This document shows, piece after piece, positions 61,001 to 64,000 of a DNA stretch of 64,000 nucleotides. Source of the stretch: Symbiodinium kawagutii. Its lineage: Eukaryota; Sar; Dinophyceae; Suessiales; Symbiodiniaceae. The notes below the pieces were generated by a model that had not been told where the DNA came from, did not search any database, and saw nothing but the letters and a program-made list of their open reading frames with translations. The DNA lies in contig VSDK01001485.1 of assembly GCA_009767595.1 (NCBI GenBank), forward strand, positions 158,939 through 222,938, written 5' to 3'. The number at the start of each line of letters is the position of its first letter. The stretch's first letter is position 1. Made by a program: the position numbers and the translations under genes.

Positions 61001-63019
61001 TTTGAATCTGTCAATGCGCAAATTCTTTGATATGCCATCTATTGGCCATTGTGTTCTTTGTGTGCCCAATCTTCTGCAGGTCTACCCACCTTTATCTTTC
61101 TATTCATCTGCTTTATTCTAATATTGAGAAGGTAAAAACAAACATATGGATCAATGTATGCATCAATGTATGCACGCATGTATGTGTGTATGTATGTCTG
61201 TTCATGCGCATGTTTTCTCATGTGTGCATGCAAAAACGACAAATTTTATGCACTTGCGCATTGCATCATCGCATACCTTTCTCTTCTTACTGTTGAAACC
61301 TCAGACCTAGGCCTTTGGGAACCAACATCTCGGATATACCAGAGAAAATAGATAACTGCAAGTATGGTTTCGAGCTGCAGCACTTGAGATAGTTTGAAAT
61401 CGCAACAGAAACATATCGACAAACAATTCATGTCATTAAACTACCCCAACCATTTCTCTTACATAAAATATACCTGACGATTTCCCCCAAAACTGTAGCT
61501 GACCCAGCACCTCCCATGGCATGGGATTCGAAAACACATGGCCCACCTGCAAATGAATCACCTCCTCCTGAAGCATCTGCAGCGTGGTGTCTTTCAGCTG
61601 CACTAATCTGCGAAGCTCCTTGGCACAGCTCGCACCCCCCAAGAAACAAGGTGCTGGCGCGTGGTCACGAAATGAAAACTGCAAAAAGATTGAGAACTTC
61701 CTATGATTTGGAACAGCTTCAGCCTCAAAATTGAGAACTTCAATCATTTTCAATTCATGATGATCCAACATGTTGCGAATTCAAAAGCAATTTAGAGACG
61801 CAAAAGCCACTAAAATATTCCTTCCTGATTTCGCCATGCACTCAATTTCGAGAAAATGGGTATGCATGGGTCTACTGGCGGCTGCCCCCAAGAAAAGAGA
61901 ACAACTAGCCGCCCTCATACCTGGCGGACGCAGGTGAAATGATTCATAGTCAAATGCACCTCTGCATGTGCAAATGTATGTGCGTCTGAGTGTGTGTAAT
62001 GTCACAATGAAACATGAAATGAATTAACTGAAACATCCTCATGATTCCTCATGTGCATACGGATGTGTACATGCATGTTGCATGCATTGACGCCAATGGA
62101 TGTTTGGAGCCGGAGCAGGAGACACAAAGAGACGCATCAATGATGCGTCTAGCGCAGTGCCCCATGGCATGTCATGGGATCCCATGCTCCCACCACGGCT
62201 CCTCCAAGGAAAGGGTCTCGGTTTCCTTGGCCTCGGCCTTCTTCCAGGATCGATGCACCGCTTTGGGCGACGTCGAGCGCCCCGATTTGGCCGAGCGCGG
62301 CGACGCCGAAGCGGACCAGCTTTGACTGCTCTTGGGCCTAGGTGCCCAGTCAGTGCCCAGGGAAGAAATGGTCCCTCCATGGTCCACCCTCCGTGACTCC
62401 AAATCTTCCGAAACGCTTGGGGAGAACGAGGATTTTCATGGAATTTACATGGAATTTCCTCTCCAAAGAAGTTTGTTGAAAGTAGGCATCAACATTGGTT
62501 GCACGGTTCAGCCCGATTTTTGTTGAGAATGGTCCTTGTCCCGACCTCACCTTTGAAAGAGTTCTGTGTTTACGGCTCGCAACCAGCCATACCAGCTCGG
62601 TACATTTGAGGTGCATACCCTAGCATGCACAACAATATGTAGCCCAACACTATTTCTGGTGAAATTGTTGCTATGCAAATCATTTTCCGTTACAGCAAAT
62701 ATATCCACATCCTCGTCAGTGGTTTCAACCTCTCTGAAACATGTTAGTCAATCACCCAACCATCCTTGGTTGGTGGTTTCTACCCTTATGAAGAAAATGT
62801 CAACGAACAAATCGTTTGTTAAGGCATGTTGTGAAAATAAACAAAGGTTGAAAACCATCAGCCATCATCCCGAATACAGCTGGGAAATACCTGAACTCTT
62901 GAAGACCACCAGCTTTCACCAACCAAATCAACCAACCATCGTCATTACGAAGCAGCACTGTTTGCATAGCTCAGGGGCGATCCAAGCAGGTACTGACTGG
63001 GCAACTCCGCTTGGCTCAT
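35105..63019 (-). CDS. uncharacterised Ser-rich coiled-coil protein, up to 36 exons
   Basis: Not recognised. Starts at the ATG at 63019 (MSQAELPS). A Ser/Pro/Lys-rich N-terminus (SASASPRSAKSGRSTSPK) is followed by coils LVQLKDTTLQMLQEEVIHLQ, DLPQQLQKEE and RFQHLRELLQEPS. Then comes a long mixed region with Ser/Pro-rich linkers, a basic Trp-rich helix (LMKKRRRAWAAFKTWARR) and C-terminal coil pieces (ECLRLGL, REENEQRLRAALLG). No transmembrane segment or catalytic motif is seen. Coding length of the model is about 2.4 kb (about 795 residues) in 28 kb. All 36 exons join in frame, but donors were picked among GT, GC and GA to achieve this, so some exons may be wrong or belong to separate genes. 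Coils plus linkers would suit a scaffold or cytoskeletal protein; that is inference only. Confidence 0.45.
35485..35512 (-). CDS. second gene exon 35 (weak)
   Basis: Acceptor CCCCAG then G; reads AAACCSSSE up to GAG|GTGATG. Two other frames across this GC-rich stretch are open. Confidence 0.2.
36092..36169 (-). CDS. second gene exon 34: coil
   Basis: Acceptor CACCCAG then G; reads LAYRNLPFSSSREENEQRLR, then AALLG, up to AG|GTTCTG. Confidence 0.55.
36887..36936 (+). repeat. short dispersed repeat, reference copy
   Basis: TGGTGGTTTCAACCCCTATG, then AAAAATATCAGTCAACCAACC. Related copies near 18450-18495, 19023-19072, 20150-20196, 32571-32621, 62719-62763 and 62768-62810, all in the same orientation. 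Confidence 0.6.
37118..37182 (-). CDS. second gene exon 33
   Basis: Acceptor AGCTCAG then GTG; reads VKNREAELSTEDLYFEPSGS, then G. Several GT/GC donors within 15 bases; the one chosen keeps frame. Confidence 0.55.
37232..37345. mobile_element. MITE-like family B copy, reversed
   Basis: TATGGCTGTGGGCCAA at one end, TTTTGACCC at the other; core GGAACCAGGTGTACAGGG. Confidence 0.6.
38142..38209 (-). CDS. second gene exon 32: coil
   Basis: Acceptor CGCTGAG then GT right after an in-frame TGA; reads DMRPWTMWTKKEVEQECLRL, then GL. Probable GA donor (CTG|GAAGCT). Confidence 0.5.
39648..39700 (-). CDS. second gene exon 31
   Basis: Acceptor TTCCAG then G; reads ARRAPVRLQLFEAASIE, continuing the basic helix. 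The GC donor at 39664 and the GA donor at 39648 both work. The frame is open to 39541. Confidence 0.42.
40148..40251 (-). CDS. second gene exon 30: basic Trp-rich helix
   Basis: Acceptor CCCAAG then GGG; reads GYDRADEELVSGSRPQLMDR, then LMKKRRRAWAAFKT, up to TG|GTTGGG. TG+G restores Trp. The RRRAWxxFKTW pattern recalls Trp-containing calmodulin/centrin-binding helices, an inference only. Confidence 0.6.
40545..40621 (-). CDS. second gene exon 29: Ser-rich
   Basis: Acceptor CTTCCTTAG then GC, with a pyrimidine tract. Reads KGIKVDSAPSNSEVKADTAS, then SSELQ. GA donor (CAG|GAAGCT). Confidence 0.55.
40879..40990 (-). CDS. second gene exon 28
   Basis: Acceptor GTAGAG then GTT; reads VGIDRVVQEEINFSRWSDDE, then LRTRLMDCAETWSTVTQ, helical and charged. 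GC donor (A|GCATGT, phase 1); a GT donor at 40889 is the alternative. One of the most protein-like exons of this gene. Confidence 0.6.
41256..41280 (-). CDS. second gene exon 27 (weak)
   Basis: A 25-base candidate reading KDGSMLDP, AACCAG|G to GTGATC. Confidence 0.3.
42351..42395 (-). CDS. second gene exon 26
   Basis: Bounded by GAGAAG|G and the consensus donor GTGAGT. Reads KVVGCNPSIKSRTA in the frame that joins its neighbours. EGRWMQPLHQKQDRM is the phase-0 alternative. Confidence 0.42.
42645..42732 (-). CDS. second gene exon 25
   Basis: Acceptor TCTCAG then GT; reads YEGGEGHVSMVAVGSHELAE, then DPQPPDVW. The donor is GA at GT|GATCGA or GT shortly after (GAC|GTAACC). Confidence 0.5.
43189..43284. 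repeat. large hairpin, 36-base arms
   Basis: Left arm starts CAACAGTGGTTGAATAAAGC (43189-43224). The right arm (43249-43284) is its reverse complement with one mismatch. Loop of 24 bases. Confidence 0.9.
44032..44054 (-). CDS. second gene exon 24 (weak)
   Basis: A 23-base candidate reading PMARQMI, CCTCAG|G to a GC donor; it links exon 23 (phase 2) to exon 25 (phase 1). Confidence 0.28.
44119..44170 (-). CDS. second gene exon 23: Pro-rich
   Basis: Acceptor CCCAAG then GT; reads VEGMSPGLVPALVPAP, GC donor (AG|GCTTAG). The same frame is open upstream (MAPYAMPVSQG). Confidence 0.4.
44457..44603. repeat. direct repeat of about 55 bases, two copies
   Basis: TTTATCATCATGGATGGTGG, then ...CTCAAGCCATGGGGAACCC at 44457-44511 and again at 44549-44603 with two or three differences. 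In antisense they repeat a protein-like segment in a 208-codon open frame that I do not consider a gene. Confidence 0.85.
45067..45119 (-). CDS. second gene exon 22: coil
   Basis: Acceptor AGTAG then G; reads SRLDVTTDIRRLDSLER up to A|GTTTGG. The frame continues SLGNFRDVDDLRM to a stop, so the 3' end could be later. Confidence 0.5.
45548..45662. mobile_element. MITE-like family B, right part
   Basis: Shares CATTAACCAGCTATTCATTA and GGCTTGACCCAGCTCGCCAT with the 46.25 kb copy. Confidence 0.5.
45988..46050. repeat. TA then TG microsatellite
   Basis: TATATATATATATATG followed by TGTGTGTGTG and TATATG. Confidence 0.85.
46254..46386. mobile_element. MITE-like family B, full copy
   Basis: ATATGGCTGTGGGTCA ... 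TGACCCAGCTCGCCATAT, with core CCCCCTGGTTCCCC. Followed by two further pieces of the same family (46390-46560) that flank a GGTT tract. Confidence 0.6.
46460..46492. repeat. GGTT tetranucleotide array
   Basis: About eight GGTT units inside the family B cluster; a shorter run is at 45606-45622. Confidence 0.9.
46601..46680 (-). CDS. second gene exon 21
   Basis: Acceptor GCCCAG then GCC; reads AIPGAPGCLAASSEDSSDRR, then TRWKKQ. Donor GC at CAG|GCGACT or GA two bases later; the latter keeps phase with the next exon. Confidence 0.5.
47565..47672 (-). CDS. second gene exon 20
   Basis: Acceptor GCGAGAG then GAC; reads DRGPRFDVLPPPPDKSTAAL, then WACLSRACGTWSAGTE, up to the strong donor GTAGGT. A Pro run, then a Trp/Cys-containing stretch. 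Confidence 0.55.
48409..48553 (-). CDS. second gene exon 19: Ser/Pro-rich linker
   Basis: Acceptor CGCAAG then G; reads ISSPPPSTQRRHARLRPGAK, then HLSPVASAKAMSFPSAPSAH, then RDGYAEPE. GA donor GAG|GAC mirrors the GAG|GAC at the next acceptor; a GT donor lies six codons on (48391). Confidence 0.5.
48750..48790 (-). CDS. second gene exon 18
   Basis: Acceptor CACAAG then GTC; reads VQPIGSKSYTSQR up to AT|GTGGAA (phase 2), giving Met with the next exon. A WD-like frame lies on the opposite strand (see rejected items). Confidence 0.35.
49395..49475 (-). CDS. second gene exon 17
   Basis: Acceptor CCTTAG then GTC; reads VMSQTSALRASRGASATGRV, then SLLLMER, up to GTCGGA. Another frame (HVTNIGPEGKQRCQRDREGV) is equally open, so the reading is undecided. 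Confidence 0.35.
49591..49654. repeat. 16-base tandem repeat, four copies
   Basis: Unit GACCATTTTCAATGAG, four copies with one change in the last. Confidence 0.9.
50236..50271 (-). CDS. second gene exon 16
   Basis: Reads LAAMIFEQLLDT up to GTGGGT. The acceptor is AG|C, again exceptional. The open frame continues for about 45 more codons. Confidence 0.33.
50828..50869 (-). CDS. second gene exon 15
   Basis: Acceptor TGGCAG then GAT; reads DSRKKNATIGADLQ up to donor CAG|GTATTT. Both sites are canonical. Confidence 0.5.
51527..51615 (-). CDS. second gene exon 14: acidic helix
   Basis: Reads AGPKSTPVGMGEDQWEETPH, then WEERLEKME; the WEExxxxWEERLEKM pattern is strongly helical and charged. The acceptor here would be AG|T, an exception to AG|G, so the 5' end is doubtful. 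Confidence 0.4.
51821..51865 (-). CDS. second gene exon 13
   Basis: Acceptor CCCTAG then GC; reads GGHSPTESRSKKVP. The phase-0 alternative is AAAIHRRSRVPRKSQ. GA-type donor. Confidence 0.35.
52037..52098 (-). CDS. second gene exon 12
   Basis: Acceptor TTTTTTCAAAG then G, a strong pyrimidine tract. Reads LRHYGSCSTTTSTPFPRKPW up to C|GTGTTG. The opposite strand also offers an exon-like frame with donor AAG|GTATCA, so the strand is not fully settled. Confidence 0.32.
53559..53603 (-). CDS. second gene exon 11
   Basis: Acceptor CGCAAG then G; reads ALSFAMEPKALHAA up to AG|GTTTGT. The phase-0 reading GSKLRHGAQSFACCE is the alternative. Confidence 0.4.
54001..54023 (-). CDS. second gene exon 10 (weak)
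   Basis: A 23-base candidate reading AAADVRF, AGTGCAG then GCG, ending AG|GTGCAA. Very short. Confidence 0.28.
54838..54952. repeat. degenerate CCTAGGCAAC array
   Basis: About ten CCTAGG-centred units of 10-12 bases (GGCAACCCTAGGCCAACCTA and so on). Confidence 0.75.
55538..55570 (-). CDS. second gene exon 9: coil
   Basis: Acceptor CTCCAG then GTG; reads VCEQRKHQLVE up to GAG|GTTGGG. It has a canonical donor and acceptor; the frame continues as VGQLALAG if unspliced. Confidence 0.5.
55774..55795 (-). CDS. second gene exon 8 (weak)
   Basis: A 22-base candidate reading ARASLDT between CCGCAG|G and a GA donor; kept because phases 2 and 0 link its neighbours. Confidence 0.28.
56039..56093 (-). 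CDS. second gene exon 7
   Basis: Acceptor GCCAAG then GC; reads AASLIFTEKAVIREIRG, a helix, up to AG|GTTTTT (phase 2). A second acceptor (TTTCAG then GCGG) follows only 19 bases on, so the local structure is uncertain. Confidence 0.5.
56872..56955 (-). CDS. second gene exon 6
   Basis: Acceptor CTAAG then GC; reads YPEFEKGPELPYAVDKFGAQ, then KHGIALP, up to A|GTGCAG (phase 1). Good protein character in only this frame. Confidence 0.5.
57492..57543. repeat. GGGGT / GGGCT array, possible G-quadruplex
   Basis: Ten or more runs of three or more G on the plus strand, that is, a C-rich array on the coding strand. Confidence 0.85.
58018..58167. mobile_element. MITE-like family C, divergent copy
   Basis: GTTTCTCAAGCCATAG at the left and CTATTTTGAGAAACC at the right. 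The interior differs from the other copies. Confidence 0.45.
58758..58825 (-). CDS. second gene exon 5
   Basis: Acceptor GCGCCAG then G; reads TDAAGTEGGRLLDKIGDAIQ, then QA, an amphipathic helix. GC donors at 58762 or 58758 are possible. The frame stays open much further (to 58609), so the exon may be longer. Confidence 0.55.
59251..59394 (-). CDS. second gene exon 4: coiled coil interrupted by a gap
   Basis: Acceptor GAGCCAG then GAG; reads EDLPQQLQKEE into 63 N, then on the far side ERFQHLRELLQEPS up to AG|GTGCCC. Both halves are coil-like. The gap length is a multiple of three and the two halves are in one frame. Confidence 0.55.
59297..59359. other. assembly gap, 63 N
   Basis: Falls inside a coiled-coil exon of the second gene; flanks read in one frame. 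Confidence 0.95.
59395..61546. other. intron of the second gene, 2.2 kb
   Basis: AT-rich with GATA (60.05 kb) and TA/TG (60.7, 61.15 kb) microsatellites; no exon needed, since EEVIHLQ and EDLPQQLQ join in phase 0. Confidence 0.5.
61547..61618 (-). CDS. second gene exon 3: coiled coil
   Basis: Acceptor GCCAAG then GAG; reads ELRRLVQLKDTTLQMLQEEV, then IHLQ, with regular Leu/Val heptads, up to donor CAG|GTGGGC. Confidence 0.65.
62202..62337 (-). CDS. second gene exon 2: Ser-rich then charged helix
   Basis: Acceptor CCTAG then G. Reads PKSSQSWSASASPRSAKSGR, then STSPKAVHRSWKKAEAKETE, then TLSLE. GC-rich third positions mark this frame as coding. Donor GA (GAG|GAGCCG); the frame is also open upstream to about 62402, and two other frames are open too. 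Confidence 0.6.
62994..63019 (-). CDS. second gene exon 1, start codon
   Basis: The ATG at 63019 reads MSQAELPS and stops at CA|GTACCT (phase 2). CA+G restores Gln in front of PKSSQSW. A trans-splice acceptor could be CTACCAG about 20 bases upstream. Confidence 0.45.
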
Positions 63020-63332
63020 GGCGCCAGCGGCGAAGGCTGGTAGAATGACGAGGGCTGTGACCAAGAAACTGCGCGTAGAAACAAGCGCTGCTTACCTGGT
63101 GCAAATCACTCCCCCCATTATTAATTACCTATTGAGTGAGCAACAAACAAATAAGCTGCTCAAACCTAGTACCCAACACTTGCTGATTGCAAAGCTGCAT
63201 CCTTCATCTCTCATGCTGCTCTGGCACCTGCAATATCTGGAAGCCATCCATCCATGGTGTTTCAGTGTCAGGAAAGATCCATCGGTTGGATCTAAATTCG
63301 ACCCTCCAACAGAATCCAAGTGCAGCGGACAC

Positions 63333-63410
63333 CTGCAAGAAATGACGAATCTCGGCTGGGCAATGGCTTCGGATGGAGCTCACAGCACTGCAACCTGCAA
63401 CACTGACCAC
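63333..63410 (-). CDS. exon of an upstream gene at the window edge
   Basis: Acceptor TTCAG then GTG; reads VVSVAGCSAVSSIRSHCPAE, then IRHFLQ, up to donor CAG|GTGTCC. Same strand, about 310 bases before the ATG of the second gene, so read as the previous gene in a head-to-tail series. The frame VSAALGFC continues beyond. Confidence 0.35.
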
Positions 63411-64000
63411 CTGAAGACCCTGAGCAGAGTAGATCGAAGCTTTGGTTGAATTCGTACATGTGAACTGATGCGCAAAACTTGGGATGATGATGCCAAAACG
63501 CTACAAATGTGGCTGTTGATGACCAATCATTGCAATAGTCCGTACATTTTTCTATACATGCGTGTGGGCAAAAGGCATGGGCTGTAAAGAAATGTGCAGA
63601 ACAAATTTGCCCGCGCTCGGTGCGACATTGGCAGTGGTTGATGATTGTTGATTAAAAAGAATCATCAGGCTCACATAAATTCAAATGTGCAATCGATGAA
63701 ATTCCCTTTTATTCGTTATATATAGTCATCATAAGCCATGCGATTATGGTCCGCTAGGGGTGCTGATTTCATCACATCTATGTTTTCGTATCATAGTCCA
63801 TCAGCACAAACCAAAGATCTCTGCAGTTGGCTGACCTTAAATGGCTGTCAGTCTCCAAAGAAAATCGATCGCTGTCAACCGCTTGTCCTGAAGCAATGGC
63901 ACCCAAAGAGTTGCCATTCACTATTCTTGATGATCAGCCACTATCATCAGTTCACATCGCAAATGAATCTCAACAAATATATAATGATTGAAAACCAACA
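63411..64000. other. edge stretch
   Basis: AT-rich, no exon candidate with both a good acceptor and a good frame. Confidence 0.4.

Overview
This window is nuclear DNA from a eukaryote, most probably a dinoflagellate. There are no long open frames. Coding sequence appears as tiny GC-richer exons (about 20-145 bases) separated by AT-richer, repeat-filled introns of 0.2-4.6 kb. Where exons can be joined with confidence (the kinesin motor), every acceptor reads AG followed by G, and the donors are a mixture of GT, GC and GA. That combination is the splice signature reported for Symbiodiniaceae and related dinoflagellates. AAC/TTG and CAGCAA repeats and head-to-tail gene order fit the same group. 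The species cannot be named from the sequence.

Layout, all on the minus strand. (1) About 34.6 to 1.9 kb: one gene for an N-terminal-motor kinesin. The motor domain reads without a missing piece from 32.26 to 18.88 kb: beta-1 RVRPPLER, P-loop GPTGTGKT, switch I NDTSSRSH, switch II DLAGSE, and the helix [19 protein letters not shown] kinesin-type neck (NEDLD, then a short coil) follows at 17.85-16.79 kb, and small coiled-coil and Ser-rich tail exons run down to a stop at 1.93 kb. The model has about 30 exons and about 640 residues spread over 32.7 kb. (2) About 63.0 to 35.1 kb: up to 36 candidate exons of a second gene, starting at an ATG at 63.02 kb. They encode a Ser-rich N-terminus, coiled coils and a basic Trp-rich helix. 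I do not recognise the protein. (3) One exon at 63.4 kb and one at 0.65 kb probably belong to further genes in the same direction at the two edges.

The noncoding part is full of repeats: at least two families of small elements with inverted ends (about 95-160 bases), a third short dispersed repeat, a 96-base hairpin, large compound microsatellites (GAT, TACTGC, CAGCAA, AAC), an A+C-only strand segment, and three runs of N (10, 410 and 63 bases). Stretches between listed exons are read as introns. Apart from the repeats listed I see nothing more in them.

Exon ends were chosen by acceptor pattern, protein character and reading-frame continuity. In the motor they are anchored by family conservation. 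In the kinesin tail and in the second gene three donor types were allowed, so frame continuity is weak proof there, and the confidences are set accordingly.
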